The position numbers were made by a program, and so were the translations under genes. From Jacaranda mimosifolia (taxonomy: Eukaryota > Streptophyta > Magnoliopsida > Lamiales > Bignoniaceae): DNA of 64,000 nucleotides. Numbering within the stretch: the first letter of the stretch is position 1; each line of letters begins with the position of its first letter. The notes below the pieces were generated by a model. That model had not been told where the DNA came from and searched no databases. It saw only the letters and a list, made by a program, of their open reading frames with translations. Positions 23,037-35,079 of the stretch are shown here, one piece after another. The DNA is taken from positions 32,133,468 to 32,197,467 of the forward strand of contig CM032129.1 of the NCBI GenBank assembly GCA_018894105.1. The letters run 5' to 3'.

Positions 23037-26000
23037 TACGGGTGAAGATAAAATTCTCCGCCTAGGGTACCTCGATTCACTTTTCTTGACTTATCTTCTT
23101 CCATGAGAGAGGAAAAGTTCCTAGAATAATAAACTGGGCCTTATCTATGGGTCATACCCATTAGTTTATTGGGTTTAAGGTCCATTTTCTCTTTCGTGAC
23201 ATCGTAATCCTTGGCTTTAAGGTGCAATACTGCAATAGTGCAATTCATTAGGGGTCCGGATTGGGTGGAGTTTAGAATTGGGCTCAATTCAAAATCTAGC
23301 TCAAAGTTGACAAATTCGGTTGCGTTGGATTTTTTTGAACTTCATTAGTATATAATTTTTGTACTTGGTCATTTTAAAATTAAGAAATAATAATTATATA
23401 TTTTAAATAGGTTTAATTTATTGGACTGATTGACCCTTTTATTTGTTTATTCCTTTAATTGAGTTTTTTTATCTGCTTTTTACTTTTTACTTTTAGGATC
23501 ATATTTTTCCATATTATCAAGCCTTCCTACTTTCAATTTGAGAACTAATAATTTTTTTTTTTTTTTACTTCGGACAAGCAGGTATATTCATATTCAACTT
23601 ATCAATTAATTCATCTACTTGAATAATTAATCTTAAGCTCTTCTACTGTCAGTCAATTCTTAAATTTTCTTTTTCAAGATTCCTTTAGGGCTTCAAGATG
23701 CACTTAACTGTTGATCAAACAATCAAATAGGAAAAAATGCAAAATAGAAGAAATAACTCAAAATGCTACTAATTTCATGGAAGAAAATCATTCATCAATT
23801 TATTTAAAAGAATCCATCATAATCCTAAAATAACAAATTAGTTCATTATTGAATTGTTAAACAAAACATTGTATCAAATCCAAAACTAAAAGAAAAGCAA
23901 AGGAGAAGAGGAAATTACTTTTAGACGAATTTGATCTCCACTTTGTCCTTCTTCGAACCCTGAATTCTCGCGAAACTTTTAATATCCAAAACAGAAAATC
24001 AAAATCAGACCTTTAATTGAGTGCTTGAAAGACCTATTCATACTAATTAGCAGTCTCCTAAATAGAATAGGACTCAAATTAATAAAAAGACTCTTTCATC
24101 CGTCCTTAATTAAATCATAAGATGCCATCATGCCAACACTTTCACCAACTTGTGCTAATATATCCCTTTTTGTAATTCCTTAACTCGTATTCCTACAATT
24201 CTAAATTTTTATCAATTAACAAGAGAATTATAAATTTTTAAACAAAAAAAAAAAAAAAACAGTATTTCTTAAGTCCTAAATATAATATTGTGCTAGGAAC
24301 TTTTTCTCACTTTGTTATATTTATGCAGCTAGCTACGTGATCACCTAGATTGTTATAAGTAGCACTTTAACACATGTTATCCGTATTAAATTTTTATTGT
24401 ATAAAATAAATAGAAGTACCTAATTATTTTGCTATACAGTCACTTTTTAATAATTTAATATATTTATTTACATTCTTACATAAACGAACATAAAACATTA
24501 TGATAAAAATGATAATAATAAAGTATCAAGTGCGTGGATTGTAAATGATATCAATTGTATAAGTTGAAGATATAAACTGAAAGATAAAAATACACGTTAG
24601 TACTTGAAACATACTAAGAGGGACTGGTTCCTTATTTTTTATAGATTATTTGGTTATTGATTGTTAATTGATTTTTTTAATGCAATTACATAATTATAGT
24701 TTCTCTTTTTAAAAAATAAAATTTAAATACCAACTTAATATTTAAGCCTAAAAGTTAGGAATTCAACATTTTTGGTTTCTACTTGTACATGTAGCATTCT
24801 ACATTGGTATTTTAGATTAAGAAAGCAAGAATGCATGTTGCTTTGCTTTTTACATGGAACCTTTCTAGAAAGGAAATACAACAAATTCCATCTTATTGTG
24901 CAAGAAAGATATATTCTATAGTAATATGTCTAACTTTGCTGTTATGGACTTGCAAAAGCAGCTTAATCAAATAAGTATATTGAATTTTTTTATGTTGATG
25001 GAGAAAGGCAAAGAAAAAGAAAAATGTTTAACACATATTTGGTACAAAAAATTTGGTAAGGAAAAGAAAAGAAAATTATTTTGATTGTTTAATTGGCAAA
25101 GAAAATAGTAAAAAAAAAAAAAAAAAGTTGCGCTATATGTATATTATTTTAACTGTTTAATATGGAAGATATAATTCAATGCTTGTATATAAACAAGTCT
25201 TATATGCTTTAAATATTTAATTCTAATTTATTAATTAGCTCCCAATTATTTGAGTTTAAAATTTAGTTTAAAAATCTCCACAAATAGTTATATGATATTT
25301 TTAATAGTATTTCTATTATTTGTTGACATTAAATTTGTTATTTCTAATGCAGTTTTCATTTATTTTATTTTTTTTCAGATTAAAAAGATAAATACTAGTA
25401 AGAATTTGATTGCCCTAGGCATCGATAGCAAGATATTTTACTACTTTAAGCATTGCATTTAATAACTTCAAAAAAGCTTGCGCCCTTAAGAACTATGCGT
25501 TATTATTGTTTTTATGTATAATGTTATTGTTCGTTCAAGTCATTTATGTGGTGTTAAATAATCTATTTTTGTTACAAGCTTCATTTGTTTATTAAATTTT
25601 TTCAAAGAAAAATCTTTAAATTCACAAAGCTGCCCTAAATCACCATAATCTGCATAGAACTACGCAATAAGTTTTAGTTTACAAAGTAACAATTTGAAAT
25701 TTAGGTTGCAATACGTTAATATGTGAATTTTTCCTTTTGTTGTTTACAAAAATCATATGTGCCGGAAGCTCACAAAAATTTAAACCCTGACACTCACACA
25801 TACAAGTGTAAAAGCGATGGTGTATGTGTAAAAGCGTTGCCACCAAATCAATTAGCTATTTGGACAATAATTTGTATTTTTTTAATAAGATTGGGGATTT
25901 TTTTTATTTATTTATTTTTTGTTGGTGTTGGGTGGGTGGAGGGGGGGGGGGGGGGTGGATGTTGGGGTTGGGTTTGGAATATACCAATTACACTAAATCA

Positions 26001-26700
26001 AACTCATCCCAGCCTTGACTGGAAGTCTGGAAGGGTAAGACATTTCTTTCTGATATTACTCTCTATTCGAATATAAATTTGTGATCAAATAAAGTACATA
26101 ATAATAATAATAGTCAAACAGTAACAGAAGATTGTGACATCACAAGATAAAAACCAGCTCTCATTGTAATTTAACCCCAGAAAAGATACGCAATGTTAAT
26201 TCCTGTTAATAAAGCACTAAAAATGAGGATCACTATGCATGATTCTGCTTCCACTCCTCATCACCTTGTTACCTTGTAACTCTGCATTGAGGAGAATAAT
26301 AATGTGGGAAAGCTAAAGATAAAACAAGAATCTTAAGAATATGATGATAAAAGAAAATTATTGGGCAAAAGCATAATACAGTTCATCTTGCAAGAATGAT
26401 AGACGTTTGAATTATGATAGTTTGTTAATTTGATACTTTCTATAACCCAAGTATCTTATTCTAATTTGAAAATCAGCAGAAAATATCGGTGCAAAATAGT
26501 TATCAATCACCTTTACTTCTGGTTTTTGCTTCTAAACTACTCGACAATTTTGAATACTCATCAAATCAGGACCAAAATGAGGCAGCAAAGCAGCTTTTAC
26601 TCGATTTGTTTTATCTTTCTGTATTTAGACCAATCACTTTACTTTCCAATAACTACAATTTCTTCATTTGTTTAGTCTTCTTTTGCTTCTCTAAGTTCCA
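23037..26700. other. Long AT-rich spacer, no gene supported
   Basis: No convincing exons on either strand. Visible items are homopolymer tracts (for example 24243-24260 poly-A and 25109-25126 poly-A) and a G-run at 25939-25955 within a GT-rich patch. A conceivable isolated - strand exon at 23930-23990 (acceptor TTCAG, then a short open stretch) could not be tied to anything. The part nearest 26700 may be 3' flank of the tyrosyl-tRNA synthetase gene. Confidence 0.4.
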
Positions 26701-26841
26701 AAATCTAACAATATGATCCAGAAGTATAAAAAGGCTTTATTTACTGCCACAATGGAAACACAGTAGTACTTTTTCTCTTTCCCTCCTTGCCCACAACGGG
26801 CCCAAAACTCAAAAGGGACTACCAATTTGTATATTTCATCA

Positions 26842-29800
26842 TCACAACTACAATTTATAGATAAATAATTTCAATAGTTACAAATGTAAGGGTTGATGCA
26901 ACAATCCACGGAAATGTTTGTGTACGGGTTCCATCCACTTCAAAGTAAGAGCAGAGGTAAAATGTACATACCTTCACCCTTTTCACTAGATCCTTAGCCT
27001 TCGGATCATTATTGAAATGATCACGCACGGGCTGCAAAACAGAAGCAAGGCCATATAAATAGACAGGCAATAAATGATCCACAAAAACAAGAAAATGGTC
27101 CAAGAAAGGCAGATAACACAAGAAACTAAAGTGAAACATATTATTCTTTCAATGAAAGAGCTCTACAGCATACTGCTGAATGCTATACCATCAGAATTTA
27201 AAACTTAACATGCATACAAAATTCATACCAGGATAGTAGTGCCTGAAAATTTAGGCTAGAGCATGAGTTTCTATATCACAGAAACCTAGGAACTTGAGTG
27301 AGGCTCAGTAAGTTTGACTTGATAATTTCATGTGAAAGTAAACTGGTAAATTTAGAAGGCAGCCCCCTATTTTGTTGTACAAAATATAAAATGCCCACAT
27401 CTCACCAGTCCATTGCTTGGGGCATTCCAAGAGACAAATCCTTTATGTAAAGCAACATTTTAGCATGACACAGAAACAGGAACCAGGGAAAAAAAATGAC
27501 CTGTAGTATCCGGTTAAGTGCTTTTGCTAGAGCAGGTTTGAGATCTCCAGGATGCAGTTCCCCACTTTCATAATCATCAGCTAATTCTTTGAAACTCTTA
27601 AAGGTCCTGAAGAAGAAAAACAAAGGACATTATTTTATGCAAATCATAGATATAAAATATTCCAGCAAAAATTTAGCACTGAACCATACAATAGACCTGG
27701 GCTCAAAAGATTTGAAATTGAAAGTCGGGCCAAAATTCTGATTTGAGACTTGGTAGCAAGTGCAAAAAGATAATGCAAGAAGCCAGTAAGACTCACTTGT
27801 CACCTCCATTTTCTGGTTTTCGCTCAACCGTGAATTCATTGAACCATGGGAGAACAATGTACTTGATGTACTCCAGGCATGGATTTTTTTCCACCACCTT
27901 CGGCGGGCAGAATGCTTTCTTTATCTTCAAGTTCACATCAGCCTGTGAAATTCATTATTATCAATTTATCATACTGACAGCAGCAACCAAGGCAAAACAT
28001 TTGGATATCATATTGCAAAAAAGACCACGACAACGGCCATATCAACAATTCCACAAACTATTACTAGAAATTATGGGTTATTGTCCTCACTGGAACCAGA
28101 TAATACCTCTTCATCCTCCATGTAGATGGAAGATGATGGGTCACTCTTTGACATCTTCTCCTGTCCTTCCTGCAAACCAGGGAGCATATCTGCATATGAA
28201 AATAACGAGTAATAATAGACCAATCAGTAGAAGAAAATGTTAATTTCTAAATCAATTTTCTGGTCCAAACAATATAAAATATGCTTACGATGCGACAATA
28301 TTATCGGCTTGTTTTTCCGCTTGATATCATCACAGTACTCCCTTGCAAGTACATTCACTTTACGTTGATCCATGCCCAACTGGCAGATGTCAGCCTAATT
28401 GAATAAAGAACAAATATTAATTTGGAACTATACTGATTAAGACAGTTAATGGATCATAAAGATTATCAATATACAGCAGTTAAACAGGAAACCACTACTA
28501 TATCAAGACAATCCACATTAGTAGCAAAACCAAATAACAAATTGCTTGATAAATTGCATTACATAAATTAGTTGTTTCAACAGCCTTCACAGATAGGATA
28601 TGTGAATTTTAATAATGGAACAAATTTCCCAAATATTGATATTCCAAAAATAGCAGACTAAAAGCTATGACAACACGTCATAATCGGATTCAAGACAAAA
28701 AAGGATACCAGCATGCATAAATTCAGGTCCACCAACAGAACATCAGATGATATATGATCAGGCTGCCAACAGTCCTCAAACCAATGTCAACAACTACTTG
28801 GATAATTTATCGTGCAGGGACAAAAACCATAAGTTTCATGACAAACAAGACTCAACACTCGAGATTCAGACCAGGCCACATTTGAATCTTATAGATCTTT
28901 ACAACAGCATAACAAAATAGCCTTACAGTTTATCATTATGATCCCAGTGAATCTACAATGTTTGAGCTGATTGTGACATTTTAATTCTCAAACATATAGG
29001 TGACAAATTTTTAACCAAAAAAATAAATAATGTCTGGGCTTTATAGATAGAAAAATTAAATCCTAATGTGAAAAAACATTTCACTGTAATTTAGATGTGA
29101 AAAAGTTTGTTTTTTTTTATTAAATTAGAAAATCTAACTAAATAAAAACAGGGCCAACAAAACATGTTCAACTTTCAATATACATTAGAGCATTGAACTA
29201 CATTTCCAATACTAAATTTATTCAAGCAGCAAAAGCAAATCCATTGCTTTCACAAAAGGTCACCTTCAGGAAAAATATGTCAGCACATTGCATGCACGGG
29301 TAGAAAATTTGAGCTGCCGACAATTCATCTTGCTCCGAGCGACCCATAATTTGACAACACCTAAGCCAACCCAAAAGAAGAAGAAAGAGATGACATTAAT
29401 AATTGCAAATTCAATTTAAAGAACAAAAAATGAGAAAATATATACCTCAATATCCTTGGGAGCTTGTTTCTCCTAGCTATGTCCATTACAAGAGGCCAGT
29501 ACTCATGAGCCCGAGAGTTAATCTCTTCGGAAGACCACAGAAATTCCACCTGACCTCCGTCAATATTCATTCCTACAGCTTTCCAAATCTCAATCAAATA
29601 TTTTCCTATAACTTGAATTTTCTTCAAGTCACCACCCATTTTATTGTTCAGCTGTGCAAACCAGTCTGCAATCCAAATTTTCACTTTGCAGCCAGCAGAA
29701 GTCAGCTTATTGACATTAATTGCCTTCATAACTCCCTGTTTAGAGACATAGATCAGAGATCAAGCAAAGGAGCACCTAAACAGAATTGTCAACATTTATA

Positions 29801-30923
29801 GATGTTTTCACTCTTCAGGCAAGAAGGAAGCAATTTCCAGAATGCAGCCAGGAAGCAGAATCTAATCTTAAAACCAATAGCTCACACATAGTAACACAAT
29901 CTTCCAAGGCCATACTAAGAGTTAAGCATCAGCACAAGTAGATGTTCAGAAGGCCAAGCCATTGTAAAAGTTAAGCATCACCACAAGACACAAGTAGATA
30001 TTTAGAACGGCAATACAAAAGAATCAGGAAATATGCAAAAAAATAAATCATCTGCAGTTCAATAATCGAACACATTACACATTTTTTTCCAGATTTTGAA
30101 ATCTCTGCACCAACAATTAACAGTTGCATAATGGTCAACATCACTTCCTTAGTAAAATATGAAGAGAGAAGAAAACCTTGGTACTTAAAAGTTCTGCCTT
30201 AGTATGAATTTATACCCAAAAAAAAAAGGCAAACTAAAAATTCAACCTAAAAGGCTGGAGAAACAAAGAGAAAGATGCATTTTCACATGGATACTACACC
30301 AAAATTCTTTTTACTAATAAAGTTTACATAAAATTTAATTAGATCAAAAACTGATCAGTTGATGATAAAAAAGAAGGAAAATAAGTAAACTTTCCTCAAA
30401 AAACCCAACTGCACATCATCTCATCTGCTTAACAAAGAAAAAGGAGAACAAAATTTTCACACCAACTAAAGACTACCAATTAAAACTAACTGATCCTTCC
30501 AGAAAAAGTAAAAGTAGAACTTTTCTGCAAAGCTATATAAGAAATGAAACTAGGAGACCTGAGCAATGTGCATTCTGCCAGAGGGTTCAAATCCATCATA
30601 GCAAATGGGTTGAGGCTTGTTGGCCAGTAGTCTCTCCAACTCATCCTCTTGTATGCACTCTTCACCTATGCTCCTTATAATATCAAATCTTTCTTTCACG
30701 CTCATCCTACAACAGTTACATCCAACAAGTCAACAGCTATATCCATACCCAGTAATAGAAGCAAAAAGAATACATAATTGCAAATAAAACCATTCGAAAA
30801 TTATACATATACAATTCTACACAAGAAAAGAGAGAGAGATTACTGGGGTTGAGGAGAAATCGAGATGGATTGCAATAATTCAGAAGGTGTGATTTCATTG
30901 CTGTTGCTGTTTTCGTTCTCCAT
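26842..30923 (-). CDS. Tyrosyl-tRNA synthetase, cytosolic
   Basis: Exons, in gene order on the - strand: 30923-30844, 30706-30559, 29735-29446, 29360-29264, 28394-28289, 28189-28107, 27942-27797, 27606-27501 and 27031-26972, plus a probable last exon 26847-26842. The product is about 373 residues. It charges tRNA-Tyr with tyrosine in the cytosol (class I synthetase). The HIGH-equivalent is PSGRMHIAQG (residues 68-77). KMSKS is at residues 252-256 (GQEKMSKSDPSSSIYMEDEE). Other family words are WIADWFAQLNNKMGGD, MDIARRNKLPRI and CADIFFLKADICQLGMDQRK. The start codon is the first in-frame ATG after the leader, and the N-terminal 27 residues are polar and not transit-peptide-like. The length fits plant cytosolic TyrRS (about 385). 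The end is uncertain: splicing into AG|TTGTGA gives a terminal Leu, while reading through the donor at 26971 would add about 39 unlikely residues, ending at 26855. Confidence 0.92.
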
Positions 30924-31010
30924 TGAACCTGAGATTATAGTTAGGGATTCGTGGTGAGTGATCGGTTTAGCATTTAGGAACTTATAAAACAAACTCTATT
31001 AATGAAGGTT
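30924..31010 (-). promoter_or_regulatory. Probable core promoter and leader of the tyrosyl-tRNA synthetase gene
   Basis: On the - strand, TTTTATAAGTT lies at about 30982-30992, some 60-70 nt before the start codon, and could act as a TATA element with a very short leader. This is inferred from position only. Confidence 0.35.
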
Positions 31011-31249
31011 AAATTGCTATGGACCTCCTTGTGATAGTAAACCTTGGCACAAAACCCTCCTATGAAAAAAAAAATATACAAAAAACACTCTCATATTTTA
31101 AAAAATTATGCAACGAACCACCTTGAGAATGTTGGTATAACTCACGAGCGGATGCATGTGATTAGGGGTAGATTTTTATGTGTAAAAAGACAATTATACT
31201 CTTACTTATAAACCGTTGGATTTTTTTTAAGATATCGACAGTCCAGATT

Positions 31250-31860
31250 AATTTCCATTACATTTTTTTAAAAAAAAATTAAAAAATATGGATTATATAT
31301 AATAATGTATATAATACATATGTATAATATAAAATTTAATATATATATATATACACGTATATATTATTTTTTATTTATCTCCCCCCTCCCCCCCCTACCC
31401 AACCACCACCAACACCAAATCCCCCACCCCAACACACCGGCTGCCACGGCTGCCGGTAGCCCGGCAGCCTAGCCAATGGCCATGGCAGACTTGGCTGCTG
31501 GCAGACTTGAAACGGCCAGCCCGCTACCGGCGAAAAAAAAAAAAAAAGAGAGAGAGAGAGAAGGCCGGCGGCCAAAACTACCGCCAGGCTGTGAAGCTGC
31601 CATGGCCAATATGACCATGGAGGCCACTGGCCAGATTTGGCCTGATCTAGCCAGATCCAGCCAATATGCATTGCTGCCATGGCAGCCTGTTAGGGTCTAG
31701 CGACAGGGGCGAGGGTTGGGAAGGAAAAGGGTTTGGTGGTGGTGGGGGTGGGGGCGGGGGTGGGGGTGGGGGCGGGGGCTTGGGAGGGGCTTATGTTATA
31801 TATATATATATATGTTATATATAATTTATATATATATGTATATGTATATTATGGCCACGT
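31250..31860. repeat. Foldback with C-tract left arm, GC-rich core and G-tract right arm
   Basis: C-runs and CCACCACCAACACCAAA at 31380-31420 are mirrored by TTTGGTGGTGGTGGGGG and repeated GGGGGTGGGGGCGGGGG at 31732-31785. Outside both arms lie TA-rich tracts (31330-31370 and 31795-31855). The core between is unusually GC-rich and itself full of inverted words (GCCATGGC, CCGGCTGCC, GCCGGCGGCC). The G-strand carries many runs of four or more G and could form a G-quadruplex. The ends were not resolved. Confidence 0.6.
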
Positions 31861-32400
31861 TTGATATGGTATATCAATAATAGGGGGTGATTATATTAGT
31901 TGGAGATTGTGTGAGATTGAGTAATGTATTGGTATATTTGATACACAAGATTGTATCCACTACTATCCTCATTCCTCCACATCAATCTTGCCTTTTCCAA
32001 CAACCCTTGTTTGATTCACTCCTTTATTTTTACAATGACAGAATTGCCCCCAAACCCCTCCCACTAAAATTAAAAGAATAAAAAATTCCACCCATGTTGT
32101 CTTTAGGAAAATATTTAAATTTTACTAGTTAAAAAATTGCAAAACTTATTTTTACAAACTTATTCTAATTAATTATTGAAAAATGATTAGCCATCTAATT
32201 ACATATATTTGTGAATTTAATTACTAGTATTTACATAAATACTAAATAATTCATTTTATTTAATAACATATTAAATTAATTTTATTTACTCATTAATTAA
32301 ATAATGTATTAGTTATATTTAATATTTTACTGTATTAATGAAATATTAAATTTATAAATTTATAAATATTGGTGATATGTTTAAATTCGTTATAATAATT
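31861..32400. other. AT-rich repeat-like sequence, unresolved
   Basis: It begins GGCCACGTTTGATATGGTATATC, which resembles the GTTTGATTGG-type ends of Tourist-like MITEs, but no matching right end was found. No coding sequence is visible. Confidence 0.3.
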
Positions 32401-34734
32401 AAATTTGACAAAGAGTTTGTCCGCCGACTCGCAGAATATGCTTGGTTAGATGGATGATCTCTCAGCAGATCTGATGTTTTTCTCATTTTTGAGTCATACA
32501 AAATAAAGTGTGGATATTTACTCTATTAATTTGACAATATTCTGTTCTCCTATATTCACTTGAGGAGGTGTTAATTGATCTTAAAATGAGTTGATTAAAT
32601 TAATCGCTTCACTAATAATATGCGTACAACGCACAAACCACAAATAACTATGCCTTGCAATAGTAAATCCATTGACGACTACATTTAATTCAGTTCTCTT
32701 TCTAACTGGTAATTTATGATAGAGCTGATAATGATCGCTATCCACAATTCCACCTGACTCAATGAAGTGAATTCACAACAAAGTACCAGTTCTCAGATCA
32801 CAATGGGAAACCAGACCACGGCAGATTATAATGATAATTTATAGTGTATCAAAACAACCTGTTTATCTTATGTGAGCTCACTGAACTGATTTGCCATCCA
32901 ATTTTCTTCAGCATCAATTACGAATTGGACATTATTGAATTGCTCTCATGAAGTAGATGGCAAATATGCCAAGACTAAGAACAATTGGGTTGTCACCTAA
33001 ATTTGCAGCCTGTTCTCGGTAAGTATATTAAAATCATAGGCAGGAAGCATAATAAGAGGATCAAAATTGACAGACCTAAACTAATATAGAACTTCTTACA
33101 GCAGAATTCACAATATTTCCAAGTGATCCATACATATCAACGTCAAAGATGTTAAGAACATCCTTGCAAGTAACTCATTAACCAATCCATAGAAATTCAA
33201 AGGAACAACAATACAGGAATTATACTAAGTTCGAAGATATTATAACTTATAAAACATAGTTACATTAGCTCACTGTCAACAAGCCTATATAAAAATAACA
33301 ACATGTCTCAAAAAGATGCCAATATAATAACAAGTACGAGTTTGGCTGAGAACCACAACATTAATCTAATATAACGATTTCCGAAAAGTCTGGATCCAGC
33401 AAGATAATGCAGCCACAGAAGTACAGTTGCAGCCCATCAATTACGTGATGCACAGCAGCAAAGACTGGATATTGTTATCAAAGCCAAAAACATACACAAC
33501 GAATATCATTGAGCAAATTTCATATTACTATCAAACTTCACATCCAGAGCAGAACAAATCAAATTGTATCAGATAGTAGAAAGCATACAAAACTAGCTCT
33601 TGCCTCTTCAGGGCAAACCCCAAAAAGCTTGAATTTTCATATTCACATCCATGCGAATGTCCAACAAGAATCCTAAAGGGGCATGAATTAATAATGATTC
33701 GAGATAAAGTAACCAAAGGCAAAGCCATATAAAACATATATGACTTGTTTGTATAGATTGACAGCATTAATAAGAATCATAGAAACTGTGGCCTTTATGC
33801 CTTTGCACAGTAGCTTACACACTTACAAGCAGATTGAATTTTGACCTTTTCCTTACATCTTTATATCAATTAACCTAGGGACAAATTCTTCACAGATTGA
33901 AAATTTGCAAGGTATTAAACATTTAAACAAACCTACATATTTTGCACACTAAGATGAAATGAAAAAACCACTAACTTATTGTGTGGACCATAAATAAACA
34001 TTTTGACCGAAACCTACTAAATATTAATTCCAGAACATAATCCACAGTAAAGCCAAATTTGAGAAACGAGTAGCAAAACGTATACATGTCTAGTGCTCAC
34101 TAGGATAATAAGTTGCAGAAAATCTTTTGTAAGCAGGAAACAATCAGCAAAACTAATATTGTCTTGTTACCCGTCAAAGTTCCGCCCTAGATGTCCAACC
34201 ACGAAACCTCAATCTTCGTCACACCACACTGATACATTCTCACCAAAAATGGTGTCCGGAGCAGGGCGACCTGGAAAAGATAGCGAAAGTGCTCCATCAA
34301 TATGTGAATTTTGTAGAGGAACGGACGAGAAATTAGAAAAACAAATATATAAATAATCCAACTGGAATGGGAAAACTATGCCGATAGGACACTTCTGGTT
34401 GGAATGGGTAAGAAAATCCCTGATTGTCTGGTGGGTTGAAGCAGGAATTTCTGGTTTATTCAAGCAGCTAGGGTTCAATCGCCATGGGTAGGGAGTGTTT
34501 GCGTTTAGTTGTCTTCTGTGTGGAAATTTGGCTGTAGATCACGTGCAGCGATAATTCTAGCTGAGAAGGGTGTTAAGGGATCACACAAGTCAGATTGAGG
34601 GGCATTTAAGGTAATGAGTGATAAACAGGGAATTCAACCCCCTAAGGAGGATTTATTTAATTACCTATTGCCAAAGGATCTCCGAGAGAAATGCTGGTGG
34701 TGTTTATGAAGATAAATTTTGCATCGGGTAGGTC
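32401..34734. other. Low-repeat stretch, less AT-rich than its surroundings; gene content uncertain
   Basis: This 2.3 kb lacks the homopolymers and MITEs of neighbouring DNA and looks more like transcribed sequence. It contains the possible - strand exons at 32932-33162. On the - strand near 34400-34580 there are leader-like features (an AACCCTAG telo-box-like word just below an ATG at 34484), but that ATG opens a frame of only five codons. Overlapping frames at 34093-34356 (+) and 34209-34478 (-) have no family resemblance. A non-coding RNA or a gene relic is possible. Confidence 0.3.
32932..33162 (-). CDS. Possible last two exons of an unrecognised small gene
   Basis: On the - strand, acceptor CTTGCAAG precedes a 63-bp open exon (33162-33100) reading DVLNIFDVDMYGSLGNIVNSA, whose last codon abuts a strong GTAAGA donor. 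After a 91-bp intron ending GAGAACAG comes a 78-bp exon (33009-32932), AANLGDNPIVLSLGIF then AIYFMRAIQ and a stop. Both exons are phase 0 and the C-terminus looks like a single membrane anchor (NPIVLSLGIFAIYFM). I do not recognise the family and could not find convincing upstream exons up to about 34500, so this may be a real gene tail, a pseudogene or chance. Confidence 0.3.
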
Positions 34735-35079
34735 GCTATTGAGTATGTCTATAAGTGTCTTCAACATGTTATTGAATGGTTGTACTTGAGCAATCCTCAC
34801 CTCAAGAGTTAGTTTTTGGAGTTGAACTATGTCCAAGATCTATTCTTTAACATGGTATCGGAGTAATATATTCTCGATGTTGGGTTATTCAATGTTGTTG
34901 GGCCACCCATTTCATATTATTCCACGCACCAGATGTTCATTCCTGGGCGTGCGAAGGGTGTGTTAGTATCCCACATCGGTGAAATAAATAAGTTGCGATC
35001 TCTATATATGGTTTTGAGCAATCCTCACCTCATGAGCTAGCTTTTGGGGTTGAATTAGCCCAATATCTATTCTTTAACA
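34735..35079 (+). mobile_element. TRIM retroelement with two LTRs of about 119 bp
   Basis: The right LTR (34961-35079) starts TGTTAGTATCCCACATCGG and ends TTCTTTAACA. The diverged left LTR (about 34735-34852) shares GAGCAATCCTCACCTCA and ends TTCTTTAACA. Immediately after it comes TGGTATCGGAG, close to the TGGTATCAGAGC primer-binding site for initiator tRNA-Met. A purine-rich GCGAAGGGTG precedes the right LTR. There is no gag or pol. The total of about 345 bp fits a terminal-repeat retrotransposon in miniature. Confidence 0.8.

Noticed and set aside
23930..23995. Possible single exon on the - strand (acceptor TTCAG, open stretch, then GTAATT)
   Set aside because: No in-frame start, partner exon or recognisable family could be found on either side.
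25723..26076. 117-residue open frame with a Gly-rich run
   Set aside because: The Gly run is the translation of a poly-G tract in a GT-rich patch; no conserved domain or splice context.
27743..28243. 166-residue open frame on the + strand
   Set aside because: It lies antisense to tyrosyl-tRNA synthetase exons 6-7 and their introns and has no family resemblance.
29403..29801. 132-residue open frame on the + strand
   Set aside because: Antisense shadow of tyrosyl-tRNA synthetase exon 3.
34093..34478. Overlapping open frames on both strands near 34.2-34.4 kb
   Set aside because: Neither reads like a known protein, and neither joins in phase to the candidate exons at 33162.
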